From AE-B3B sp964543295 (GTDB lineage: Bacteria; Aerophobota; Aerophobia; Aerophobales; AE-B3A), in contig CAZIXA010000007.1 in NCBI GenBank assembly GCA_964543295.1, positions 17,483 through 81,482 on the forward strand: a DNA stretch of 64,000 nucleotides, given 5' to 3'. The notes below the pieces were generated by a model. That model made no database searches. It was not told where the DNA came from and saw only the letters and a list, made by a program, of their open reading frames with translations. The translations under genes were made by a program, and so were the position numbers. Positions 52,397 to 60,706 of this stretch are shown piece after piece (within the stretch, counting starts at the first letter, position 1; every line of letters starts with the position of its first letter).

Positions 52397-52840
52397 ATGC
52401 TGAAAATTCTTTACTTTATTCTTAACCACCCTTTGCTCATGGCTGTTTTTTGGGCCTGGATTCTGGCCCAGGCACTAAAAGTGGTAGTCTCACTCGTAGG
52501 GGAGAGAAGAGTAAGACTTCACCGTTTTATAGAACCAGGGGGGATGCCCTCCTCTCATGCTGCGGCTGTGGTAGCCTTGCTCACAGGTGTAGGAATAAAG
52601 CTAGGGATTGGATCCACCATTTTCATCATCGTTTTAGTTCTAGCTCTGGTTACTATGTATGAGGCAATTGGCGTGCGCAGAGAAGTGGGAAAACAAGCAG
52701 AACTCTTGAATGAATTGATTCACCACCTAGCCTACCAAGCCAACACAAAACTCAAACTAAAGGAAAGCATGGGCCACAGCCCTATTGAGGTTCTAGTTGG
52801 GGGAATAGTAGGATTTTTCATGGCTTTGCTCTGGATGTAA
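52397..52840 (+). CDS. DUF212 divergent PAP2-family membrane protein (YuiD-like)
   Basis: The best start is ATG at 52397 (147 residues), with AGGTGG five bases upstream; a TTG at 52382 is possible. Four membrane helices surround the conserved blocks GGMPSSHAA and GHSPIEVLVGG, which correspond to the histidine-bearing phosphatase motifs of the PAP2 family. The natural substrate is not known, though a lipid phosphate is likely. It lies between xseB and nadK in the same direction, with 12 bases to nadK. Confidence 0.88.
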   Translation: MLKILYFILNHPLLMAVFWAWILAQALKVVVSLVGERRVRLHRFIEPGGMPSSHAAAVVALLTGVGIKLGIGSTIFIIVLVLALVTMYEAIGVRREVGKQAELLNELIHHLAYQANTKLKLKESMGHSPIEVLVGGIVGFFMALLWM

Positions 52841-52852
52841 GAGGAAAGAAGA

Positions 52853-53731
52853 ATGTCTAAAACCATGGGAATAATTGTAAATAGAGAGAAGGAAGGGGCA
52901 GTCCAGTATGTCCGGGGTATGATCCAATGGCTAGAGGAGAAAGAAAACCAGATTCTGGTAACTAACTGGTTAGGGAAGAGAATCCATCGGCATGATCTGG
53001 TAGCAGACAAAAGTGAGATGGGTGAAAAATCAGATCTTGTTGTCAGTCTGGGGGGAGATGGAACTCTTTGCCGAGCAGCCCGAGATTTTGCCCCTTATGA
53101 GGTTCCCCTTCTAGGCATCAATTTTGGGGGATTAGGCTTCCTTACTGAAATCCCCATTTCCCGATATCAGCAGGGTCTGAAGAAGATCTTAGCCGACGAT
53201 TATCGAACCGAAAAACGCCTCATGCTAGAGGCAAATCTCATCCGAAATAAAGAAAAAATAGAAACCTGTCTTGCTTTGAATGATGTAGTGATCAGTAAAA
53301 GGGGAATTCCTCGCATTATAAATCTTAAGACCTTTGTGGGTGGAGAATTTATTACCACTTACTCGGCTGATGGATTGGTTATTTCCACTCCCACCGGTTC
53401 CACGGCTTACTCTCTTTCCACTGGTGGCCCGGTAGTACATCCCAATCTGGGGGTCGTAATCCTCTCCCCTATCTGTGCCCATACCCTGGCGGTGAGACCT
53501 TTGGTTATCCCGGAAACAGACGAGATAGATGTCCTGGTGGAGCCTTCTTCCGGTAAAACCCTGCTTACCATAGATGGCCAGGTTGTCTACGATCTAAAGG
53601 AAGAGGATATAATTAGAGTAAAAAAGGCTCCCTCTCAGGCTACTTTAATAAGACTAAAAGAGAAGTTTTTCTTCAGAATGCTCCAAACCAAACTGGGGTG
53701 GACTGGCATTAGTTATAAAGCTCCCAGGTAA
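52853..53731 (+). CDS. nadK: NAD kinase
   Basis: NadK phosphorylates NAD to NADP. The 292 residues have the GGDG motif (67-70, SLGGDGTLCRAAR), the second conserved block GINFGGLGFLTE, and the NAD-binding region STPTGSTAYSLSTGGP. AAGAGGAAAG precedes the ATG. It is the last gene of the xseA-xseB-DUF212-nadK run and is followed by a weak GC stem with a T-run. Confidence 0.96.
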   Translation: MSKTMGIIVNREKEGAVQYVRGMIQWLEEKENQILVTNWLGKRIHRHDLVADKSEMGEKSDLVVSLGGDGTLCRAARDFAPYEVPLLGINFGGLGFLTEIPISRYQQGLKKILADDYRTEKRLMLEANLIRNKEKIETCLALNDVVISKRGIPRIINLKTFVGGEFITTYSADGLVISTPTGSTAYSLSTGGPVVHPNLGVVILSPICAHTLAVRPLVIPETDEIDVLVEPSSGKTLLTIDGQVVYDLKEEDIIRVKKAPSQATLIRLKEKFFFRMLQTKLGWTGISYKAPR

Positions 53732-53739
53732 AATGGGAG

Positions 53740-53766
53740 AAACCGCCTGGGTGGCTTTGTTTTTTA
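53740..53766 (+). terminator. Possible intrinsic terminator after nadK
   Basis: A short GC stem (CCGC with GTGG, loop CTGG) is followed by TTTGTTTTTTATC on the plus strand. The stem is weak, but the position 10-35 bases after the nadK stop and the T-run fit a terminator. Confidence 0.4.
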
Positions 53767-53789
53767 TCTTTTTAGAGGTATTTTTCAAA

Positions 53790-53818
53790 AATGAGGGATG
53801 ACCAGACTATCCCTCATT
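53790..53818 (-). terminator. Hairpin ending the sugar/osmolyte operon
   Basis: AATGAGGGAT and ATCCCTCATT form a 10-bp perfect stem with a 9-base loop. On the minus strand the stem is followed by a short T-run. The stop codon of the glycosyltransferase gene lies within it. It separates two converging operons. Confidence 0.6.
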
Positions 53819-55105
53819 ATTTACAATAGAATTCCATCGCTGGAGGAGGTAAGGCTTTAATTTCTCAAACTCATCACATAATCGCTCAATTACCTCTTCC
53901 GCCTCGTAGGTCGGCATATCTTTGGTCTCAACAACAAAGGAAGCTGTCCTTCCAAAATAAATAGGCACCAGAGACTCGAGAAGTTGATCCCTCACCTCAG
54001 GTAGAGCATCTTTTCTTTGACGATAGGCAACGGCAAAGTCATAGACCGTTTTTATCCAAAGTGTCTGAGAAAGACCAAATCCATCGAAGGGAAGCCTGGC
54101 TACTTTTTCTAGCTGTCTTACCCTTTCGCGTGGAAGGAAGGTAAGCCAATAATCACGATTCTCCTCTAATCCTTTTCTAAATTTATCTACCAAAAGCTCA
54201 AGATTTACCGCCACAGGTTCAGGGGAAGCTTCTGAACGAAAACCATACACAGCGGTGGGCTTTGTATAGGTGATACGCTTCCAGTGATTTTCATAATCAC
54301 ACATGAGGTGAAAAAGAGTACCCACCACTTGTTTAAACATAGGAGCGAGATCTTTCCCGGGGTCCTTGGCATCGTGTATTTTAGCTCCCAAGAAAGATTG
54401 ACACACCTTGTAGCCCTCGTTTATAGCAGTAGCAGTCATCCAGATATCTATACCATAACGGGCCACATCTGTTCCCCAAACATCCTTATCTAAGAAGGAT
54501 TTAACTAGTTTGCCCGAAAAGCCAAAATCTCCCCCTATGGGTTGACGCACCCTTAAACCAGTAAGGGCTCTCGTTAAAGGGTAGACAATGGAATTGGTAA
54601 TGGTACCATCGTATTTATGACGAAGGTAAAGGGGAGAAACATATTCATACCCTTTTATCACGATTGGGCCGGCCAAAAGCTCAACCCATTCAGGATTAAT
54701 GCTTCTTAGGTCAGCATCGACCACCACACAGGCTCTTACCTTCAGCAACTTTGCTGTTTCGAAAATAGCCTTGAAAGCACTTCCCTTTCCGGGAATACCA
54801 TGATAGGGAGTGGAAAGACTCCTTGCTGGTCGAACTGGATGTTCAATAAGAATGGTGTCCAGATCAGGGTAAATACTGGTCTCCTTAACGATTTCCCTGG
54901 TTTTATCAGTTGAACCACCATCGGAGTTCATGACCACCGATCTAAATTTAGGAAAGTATTTAGCCAAACCATACTGAACTGCTCTCACTACATGTTCAAT
55001 AGATTTTTCATTATTAAAACTAGGTATCCCCACCAGAATGTCGGCTTTTGCCATCTCTTCAATTTGATCCCTTGCCTCTTCTGTTAAGCTGCTTTCATTT
55101 TCCAT
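53807..55105 (-). CDS. GT81-like glycosyltransferase, possible glucosylglycerate synthase
   Basis: A 432-residue GT-A glycosyltransferase. The N-terminal domain starts ADILVGIPSFNNEKSIEHVV and has NSDGGSTDKT, GIPGKGSAFK and the metal-binding DAD at 130-132 (VVVDADLRSINPEW). This resembles the glucosyl-3-phosphoglycerate/glucosylglycerate synthases more than ordinary GT2 enzymes. The C-terminal 150 residues are helical. AGGAGG precedes the ATG. It follows mgs by 3 bases. A role in glucosylglycerate or mannosylglucosylglycerate synthesis is inferred from family and neighbour. Confidence 0.7.
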   Translation of the reverse strand: MENESSLTEEARDQIEEMAKADILVGIPSFNNEKSIEHVVRAVQYGLAKYFPKFRSVVMNSDGGSTDKTREIVKETSIYPDLDTILIEHPVRPARSLSTPYHGIPGKGSAFKAIFETAKLLKVRACVVVDADLRSINPEWVELLAGPIVIKGYEYVSPLYLRHKYDGTITNSIVYPLTRALTGLRVRQPIGGDFGFSGKLVKSFLDKDVWGTDVARYGIDIWMTATAINEGYKVCQSFLGAKIHDAKDPGKDLAPMFKQVVGTLFHLMCDYENHWKRITYTKPTAVYGFRSEASPEPVAVNLELLVDKFRKGLEENRDYWLTFLPRERVRQLEKVARLPFDGFGLSQTLWIKTVYDFAVAYRQRKDALPEVRDQLLESLVPIYFGRTASFVVETKDMPTYEAEEVIERLCDEFEKLKPYLLQRWNSIVNNEG

Positions 55106-55108
55106 CTC

Positions 55109-56275
55109 TCATTCCTCCTTAGGTCTTCTCTGGACGAAATTACTGATCATGGCCTCTAGACTTTTCATTGCGTACTCGTAACCTTTTGATGCATAGTAGA
55201 ATGTGTGGTTGAGAACTCTGGCTATCCACAAACGAAATAAGAGGTCCCGCCAGGCTTTTTTATTTTGGTCGAATTTTTCTAGTAAAACTTCATATACTTC
55301 ATACCAGGCCTGAGGGTCCATAAAGTGAAGGTCAAGGTTATTTCGGCATGACCTCATTCCTTCTTTTATCTTTGAAGGAAAAAAATTAAGTATCTCTATC
55401 TCCTCCTCGGTCCAATTCACCGTTAGTAAAGGAATGGTCTCCTTGATATCAAAGGCTGTTTTTTCCTGGATAGAGGAAGGAATTTTTTCCACCGTGTCCT
55501 TCTTATAAAGAGCACTTTCGGTATTCATTGGCATTGCCGAACTTTCCTTAATAACAGCAAAGCACTCCACGAGCATGGTATAAAGATCGCTAAGCCTGCC
55601 GTAGAGCTTATGAAGTTTCCCTTCCTTAATGTAAGCTTCGTAGAGGGGAGCTTGATATTTCGCGAAGGCAAGTGTATAGGCAGTATCTATACCCCAGTCA
55701 CTATAGTTTATTACCCAAGGGTCTTTAATTAACCTTTCGGCTATCTCCCTTTTAAGGATAAGTTCTCCTCCCAGAGGCTGCTCAATAAGGGGAAGAATAG
55801 TATGGGGCCAATTATAAGCCAACCCACATCTAGTGATATTCCAGGTGATCATACCATCAGTGGAGACCTTGGGGAAGAAAAATCTCACTACCTGATAATC
55901 CTCCTCAAGTCCTTTCTCTCCTTTCTCAATCCATTGACGGCTAAAGGTAACGATGTCAGCATCGTAAAAATGAATTCTATCAAAACCCGTGTGATTAACA
56001 AAGTAGTTCAGAGCTGTATTCATACCATCTCCCTTACCAGGACGTTTCTTTCCCCATCTTTTCTGCACCATGAGGTGAATTTTCTTTCCCTTCTTTTCAA
56101 CCCCAGAGAGCTTAGCCTCTATCTCTTCAAAACAGTTATTTTTCTCGTAGCCCACACCCAGAACTTCTCCCACGCTGGGATGAGCCAAAGCCTCCCTTAT
56201 ATTCTTGAGGAAGACCTGGGTATTTTCGGCCTTAAAAGGAAAACAGACCATGCTTTGCAGACTTCTTTTTTTCAT
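55109..56275 (-). CDS. mgs: Mannosylglycerate synthase (GT78)
   Basis: Mgs makes the compatible solute mannosylglycerate in one step from GDP-mannose and D-glycerate. The 388 residues match the Rhodothermus-type enzyme throughout: VCFPFKAENTQVFLKNIREA, RPGKGDGMNTALNYF (78-92), HFYDAD with the metal-binding DAD at 105-107, STDGMITWNITRCGLA, EQPLGGELILKREIA, SDWGIDTAYT and a helical C-terminal domain with LHFMDPQAWYEVYEVLLE. It lies 32 bases after the ABC ATPase gene, in a transporter operon. Related enzymes accept GDP-glucose and other acceptors, so specificity is not certain. Confidence 0.88.
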   Translation of the reverse strand: MKKRSLQSMVCFPFKAENTQVFLKNIREALAHPSVGEVLGVGYEKNNCFEEIEAKLSGVEKKGKKIHLMVQKRWGKKRPGKGDGMNTALNYFVNHTGFDRIHFYDADIVTFSRQWIEKGEKGLEEDYQVVRFFFPKVSTDGMITWNITRCGLAYNWPHTILPLIEQPLGGELILKREIAERLIKDPWVINYSDWGIDTAYTLAFAKYQAPLYEAYIKEGKLHKLYGRLSDLYTMLVECFAVIKESSAMPMNTESALYKKDTVEKIPSSIQEKTAFDIKETIPLLTVNWTEEEIEILNFFPSKIKEGMRSCRNNLDLHFMDPQAWYEVYEVLLEKFDQNKKAWRDLLFRLWIARVLNHTFYYASKGYEYAMKSLEAMISNFVQRRPKEE

Positions 56276-56307
56276 GGGCTAAAGTAAAACTATCCTTCCA
56301 CCTGACT

Positions 56308-57408
56308 TTATAATATCGCCTTACCTGTATCTTTATCAAACAGATGAATTCTGGTCAGATCGAATAGGATCTCGAGCTCCCTATCCTCCTCTACTTTCAA
56401 ATCCCCCGATGCCTTAACGACAAGAAACCCGAACTCTTTTTCCAGATGGACGACAGTGTCTGACCTCAACAGCTCCAGAAAGTAGACTTTGCCCTTTGTT
56501 GGTGCTACTTTATGGGTTGGCGCTCGACCAGCCACGTAAATATGCTCCGGCCTTATGCCCAGGACATAATTTCTCCTGTCTGAAAGCTCAGAAACTTTAG
56601 CTTTGAATTCATCCAATAAAGGTATTGTCAAACCTTTTGTTCTTAAGTATAATCTTTCGTTCTGCCTTGCGATCTCAACCTCAATGAAATTCATCTGTGG
56701 CGAACCGATGAATCCTGCCACGAACATATTAACTGGATTGTGATAGATATTACTAGAGCTGCCCAACTGTTGAAGCTTACCTTGTTCTAACACAGCGATC
56801 CGGTCACCCATGGTCATCGCTTCTACCTGATCATGAGTGACATAAATGGTGGTAACTTCAAGATTTCGCTGTAATTTTTTAACCTCGCTGCGCATCCTGA
56901 CCCTCAACAGCGCATCGAGATTGGATAATGGCTCGTCCATCAACAATACCCTCGGCTCCATCACAATCGCCCTTGCCACTGCTACTCGTTGTCTTTGTCC
57001 ACCGGAAAGCTGTACCGGATAACGGTCTAGGAGGTTATCTATCCCTAAGAGTTTAGCTGCCCAGAGAACTCGTTTTCCTATCTCATGTCGAGAGTATTTT
57101 TTAATCCTCAAAGGGAAAGCGATATTATTATCCACGGTCATGTGTGGCCACACTGCATAGTTTTGAAAGACCATTGATATGTTCCTCTCCTTTGGTGAAA
57201 GGTAGGTCATATCATCATTATCGAAAAGTACCTTGCCAGCAGTAACTCTCTCCAAGCCCGACACGCAGCGCAACAACGTCGTCTTGCCGCAACCAGAAGG
57301 ACCAAGCAATACCAGGAACTCACCCGGCTTGATCTCCAGGTCTACATCATCAACAGCTTTCACTCTGCCAAAGTACTTCTTCAGACCTTTAAGCATTACC
57401 TTAACCAA
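56308..57408 (-). CDS. Sugar ABC transporter ATPase (MsmX/UgpC/MalK type)
   Basis: A 366-residue ATPase. Walker A is GPSGCGKTT (about 34-42), the signature LSGGQRQRVAVARA, Walker B VLLMDEPLSNLD, and the H-loop VYVTHDQVEAMTMGDRIA. The C-terminal 120 residues form the OB-like regulatory domain found in sugar importers (GIRPEHIYV). The start is probably TTG at 57408, after GAGGTGAGG. It energises the permeases of system 3 and is the only such ATPase here, so it could also serve systems 1 and 2, as MsmX does in Bacillus. Confidence 0.93.
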   Translation of the reverse strand: MVKVMLKGLKKYFGRVKAVDDVDLEIKPGEFLVLLGPSGCGKTTLLRCVSGLERVTAGKVLFDNDDMTYLSPKERNISMVFQNYAVWPHMTVDNNIAFPLRIKKYSRHEIGKRVLWAAKLLGIDNLLDRYPVQLSGGQRQRVAVARAIVMEPRVLLMDEPLSNLDALLRVRMRSEVKKLQRNLEVTTIYVTHDQVEAMTMGDRIAVLEQGKLQQLGSSSNIYHNPVNMFVAGFIGSPQMNFIEVEIARQNERLYLRTKGLTIPLLDEFKAKVSELSDRRNYVLGIRPEHIYVAGRAPTHKVAPTKGKVYFLELLRSDTVVHLEKEFGFLVVKASGDLKVEEDRELEILFDLTRIHLFDKDTGKAIL

Positions 57409-57433
57409 TCTTACCTCACCTCTCTTTCAAAGT

Positions 57434-58261
57434 TTACTTAAGCGAAATGCCCCACATGGTTACCAGATGTTTCCTTACAAAGAAGATAAAAATCAGTGCA
57501 GGTACGGCCATGATAAATCCAGCCGTGAATTTGAAATAATCTGGCGAAGCCATGGCAGTCTGGAGAATATGTGCTGGCAGCGTTCGGTTGGTCAAAGTTA
57601 ATATGGCTGCCACAAACACCTCGTTCCACGATATGATAAAGGCAAAGATGGCTGAGGCTGCCAGACCAGGCAGCGCAAGCGGTAAAGTTATCCTAAAAAA
57701 AGCACGTAGACGCGAGAGGCCGAAAATCATGGCTGCCTCTTCGTATTCCACTGATATGCTCGATAAAATGCTTGAAGACACAAGGATAATCATGGGCAAT
57801 GCCATAGCAGTATGCGCTAAAGCTATGCCATAGACGGTATCGCTGACGCCAATTTTCATGAAAATTATCAGCAAAGGTATGGCCAAAACCATCAAAGGAA
57901 ACATTCTTGTCGCTAATATGAACAATTTTAAAAAGTTCTTGCCACGAAAAATATATCTCGACAGCGCATAAGCGGCAGGTAACCCCAAGGCAAAACTAAA
58001 CAGTATAGTCAATCCAGCAACCTTAAGGCTGGTCAGCGTCGATTGCCAAGCTTCCAGTTTAAAGAAAAGATCGTCAAACTGTCTGATAGTGAAATGTGTA
58101 GGTATGACTTTCTCAATCTCATAGTAATCCGCGGGCAGGGCGAAGGCCGAAATCGTGATGAGCACCAATGGTATCAGGAACCACGCTCCAATGAGCACAG
58201 CAACAAAAATTGTAAACACCTGTCTAATTTTTAAAGCTACAGGAATTCTTTGCCTTTCCAT
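57434..58261 (-). CDS. Carbohydrate ABC transporter permease (MalG type), system 3
   Basis: ATG at 58261 gives 275 residues; TTG at 58279 is an alternative, as GGAG lies between them. About six helices follow, with the docking loop YEEAAMIFGLSRLRAFFRITLP and the MalG-like C-terminus. It lies 25 bases upstream of the ATPase gene. Confidence 0.9.
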   Translation of the reverse strand: MERQRIPVALKIRQVFTIFVAVLIGAWFLIPLVLITISAFALPADYYEIEKVIPTHFTIRQFDDLFFKLEAWQSTLTSLKVAGLTILFSFALGLPAAYALSRYIFRGKNFLKLFILATRMFPLMVLAIPLLIIFMKIGVSDTVYGIALAHTAMALPMIILVSSSILSSISVEYEEAAMIFGLSRLRAFFRITLPLALPGLAASAIFAFIISWNEVFVAAILTLTNRTLPAHILQTAMASPDYFKFTAGFIMAVPALIFIFFVRKHLVTMWGISLK

Positions 58262-58286
58262 AAGAGTCAACTTCTCCAATCCATAG

Positions 58287-59150
58287 TCACACCCCAGGAC
58301 GTTTGGATCTAAGGATAGTGATGTAGGCCCAACTAATGAGTATACAGATTAAGGCAATGATAAACCCATAGGTTGCCGCAAGCTGAGAGTTGTAAAGCTC
58401 AGCTTGTTGATAATATGTTTCACCTGCCAGTATAGGAATATCTCTACCGGAAAGCAGCCAAACAACCGCGAATATCTGAAATGCGAACAACGTTCGGATA
58501 AGCATAGCTGATTGCAGACTCGGCATGACCAGCGGCAGCGTTATGTGAAAGAACTTTTGCCATTTATTAAATCCAAATACTTCAGCTGCCTCCAGGTAAT
58601 CCTTGCTTATGACCTGAAGGCCAGCCAGAAGAATGATGAACACCAAAGGTGCTGCTCTCCAAACCTCGGTTAGCACGATCACCCAGAAAGCCCGTGAACT
58701 TAGCCCCAGGCCAAAAAAGTAAATAGGCGTCTCAATGATTCCGAATTTCATTAAAAACTTGTTTAAAAACCCGTGCGAAGTGAAAATATTGTAACTCATC
58801 AGCCCCGCTGACACGTCGCTTAGGGCTAAAGGTATGGAAACAATATAGAGTAAAGTCATATAGCCTTTAAACCTGCTGTTCACGAAAAGTGCAAGCAAGA
58901 AAGCGAGCAAAACCTGCAGGGGCACAATAGTAACCAAGAAAAGTAAAGTATATCTTAAAGCCTTCCAAAAGGTAGAATTTCGAGCCAGAGTAACAAAATT
59001 TTCAAAGCTAAGCCCACCTGATTCAGAAATAAAAACAAGCTCCAGAGCTTTCATCAAGGGATAGCCAACAAAAACGGCTATAAAAATCAAGGTGGGAAGA
59101 AAAAGAAAGTAGGGCATCCAATTTTTTTCTCTTTTATTAGAAAACATCAT
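58287..59150 (-). CDS. Carbohydrate ABC transporter permease (MalF type), system 3
   Basis: A 287-residue permease starting MPYFLFLPTLIFIAVFVGYP after a short basic N-terminus. The docking loop is YLEAAEVFGFNKWQKFFHIT. About six helices are evident. It is separated from the binding-protein gene by a hairpin at 59177-59225. Confidence 0.92.
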   Translation of the reverse strand: MMFSNKREKNWMPYFLFLPTLIFIAVFVGYPLMKALELVFISESGGLSFENFVTLARNSTFWKALRYTLLFLVTIVPLQVLLAFLLALFVNSRFKGYMTLLYIVSIPLALSDVSAGLMSYNIFTSHGFLNKFLMKFGIIETPIYFFGLGLSSRAFWVIVLTEVWRAAPLVFIILLAGLQVISKDYLEAAEVFGFNKWQKFFHITLPLVMPSLQSAMLIRTLFAFQIFAVVWLLSGRDIPILAGETYYQQAELYNSQLAATYGFIIALICILISWAYITILRSKRPGV

Positions 59151-59176
59151 CGTCTTTGTTCTTTTTCTGGAAAGAG

Positions 59177-59225
59177 TGCGCCTCCCGCTGCAAGCTAAAG
59201 GCTATGCTTTGCATGGGGAGGCGCA
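59177..59225 (-). other. Intercistronic stem-loop after binding-protein gene, system 3
   Basis: TGCGCCTCCC (59177-59186) pairs exactly with GGGAGGCGCA (59216-59225). The interior can extend the stem with TGCAAGC/GCTTTGCA. It lies 13 bases beyond the binding-protein stop. A T6 run precedes rather than follows the stem on the minus strand, so it is not a normal terminator. Confidence 0.7.
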
Positions 59226-59237
59226 AAAAATCACCTC

Positions 59238-60500
59238 TTATACCATGGGCACACCAACTTCTTCGAACAGCGCTCTTATCTTATCTGCTGCTTCTGTAAT
59301 GGTCGTTCCGATATCCGCTTCTTCGAGAACTATCTTGGTGAATACATCACGATAAATTGCTGTAAACTCGCCACCTTTCGCACCAAGGCTGGGTATCATA
59401 ACCATTACTGAATCTGCAGCTCCTGATTGAGTAAGCACACCCTTGGCCAAAACTTTCAGCGGTCCTGCTGGTATAGTCCCTTCTGCTTCCTTCACTGTGG
59501 GGAAGAAGCCAACATTCTCCAGTACCTTAACCTGTATATCTGGCCGCGTGAGATACTCAATTAATTTGATGGCATTATTTTTCTCTGGTGCCCCTACAGG
59601 AATTCCCAAACCTACAGCCACTGTAATATAACCTCTACCTTTAGGCCCGCTGGGCACAGGAACAATGGCAAAGTCTCCTGGCTTTTCGATTAGGGCAGGC
59701 TTTATTCTGGCAGTGTGGTCCCAGGCAATTAGTACTTCTTCTTTAAGTAGCGGCTCATCCATAGCCACCCAGGTAGAACTTGCCGGATGCATATACCCTC
59801 GGAGTTCCCTCAGATATTCCCATAGTTTAACTGCTCGCAGACTATCAAATGCGACTGCCTGATAGCCGGTGAAGGCCGGATAAATGTAGCCATGCAAGAA
59901 CCGATGCCAGAGCCCTTTCGGGGCCATGGGGAAACCAAGTTTTGGTGATTTGAATGCGTCATTAAGATTCTTCGACCAGTTGAGCAGTGCATAGTAGGTC
60001 CACTTCTCGCTCGCCCCGGTTACATCCTCAACCGTCAAACCAAGTGGCAAGTACTCGAATGCTTTCTTGTTGACTACCATCACATAGGTTGCCTGCATCC
60101 AGGGTACGTAAACTTTTCTGCCTGACATAACTGAATAGTCTTCCAGTGCTTTAATGAACGTTCGGTCACGTAGCGTGATACCGGTAAGATCGTCGAACAG
60201 GCCCTTGGCGTTCATCAGATCAAGCCCACTGTGCAGCTCACCGACAACCGATGTAGTAACCTTTGCCGCAGCAACTTCAGCGGACAGGCGCATAAACATA
60301 TCATGGTATGACGGCATAGCTATGAACTCTACTGCCACCCCCGTTTCATCGGTAAAACCCTTAAGCAGCACACCTTTGGCAAACTTTTGCTCTGCTACCG
60401 GTTCCATCTGGGTAGAGGTAAAGTTTAGTGCTCCTTCTGCCAGGACAGCCGGCAACAAGACCAAACTAGCAGCCAAAACAACAAAAAGCTTTTTAAACAT
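59238..60500 (-). CDS. Extracellular sugar-binding protein, system 3
   Basis: A 420-residue type I binding protein with a signal peptide (MFKKLFVVLAASLVLLPAVLA, cleavage about residue 21). The mature part shows FTDETGVAVEFIAMPSYHDM, GRKVYVPWMQATYVMVVNKK and KNNAIKLIEYLTRPDIQVKV. AAAAGGAGA precedes the ATG. It is the first gene of a six-gene operon ending in two glycosyltransferases. Its ligand may be a sugar used for solute synthesis or the solute itself. Confidence 0.9.
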   Translation of the reverse strand: MFKKLFVVLAASLVLLPAVLAEGALNFTSTQMEPVAEQKFAKGVLLKGFTDETGVAVEFIAMPSYHDMFMRLSAEVAAAKVTTSVVGELHSGLDLMNAKGLFDDLTGITLRDRTFIKALEDYSVMSGRKVYVPWMQATYVMVVNKKAFEYLPLGLTVEDVTGASEKWTYYALLNWSKNLNDAFKSPKLGFPMAPKGLWHRFLHGYIYPAFTGYQAVAFDSLRAVKLWEYLRELRGYMHPASSTWVAMDEPLLKEEVLIAWDHTARIKPALIEKPGDFAIVPVPSGPKGRGYITVAVGLGIPVGAPEKNNAIKLIEYLTRPDIQVKVLENVGFFPTVKEAEGTIPAGPLKVLAKGVLTQSGAADSVMVMIPSLGAKGGEFTAIYRDVFTKIVLEEADIGTTITEAADKIRALFEEVGVPMV

Positions 60501-60585
60501 TTGAACATCTCCTTTTCCAAATTTTTGATCTTTGCCTCAAGATAAAATATTTTTCTGTGGTTATCACCCCCTTACTACAGAATTT

Positions 60586-60599
60586 GTTTTCTCGAAAAC
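60586..60599. promoter_or_regulatory. Possible operator upstream of importer system 3
   Basis: GTTTTC and GAAAAC form perfect 6-bp arms around TC, 86 bases upstream of the binding-protein ATG. It differs from the lacI operator at 61798, so a second regulator or chance is possible. The rest of 60501-60706 is pyrimidine-rich with no gene. Confidence 0.3.
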
Positions 60600-60706
60600 T
60601 GCTTTATCACCTCCCTTCAGTGGTTGGCTACCTAAGGTTAACTCCGTTACCTCTACTTAAATCATTGCTATTCTTGCCATTCTATTTATCTATCCTTAAC
60701 TCAGAT

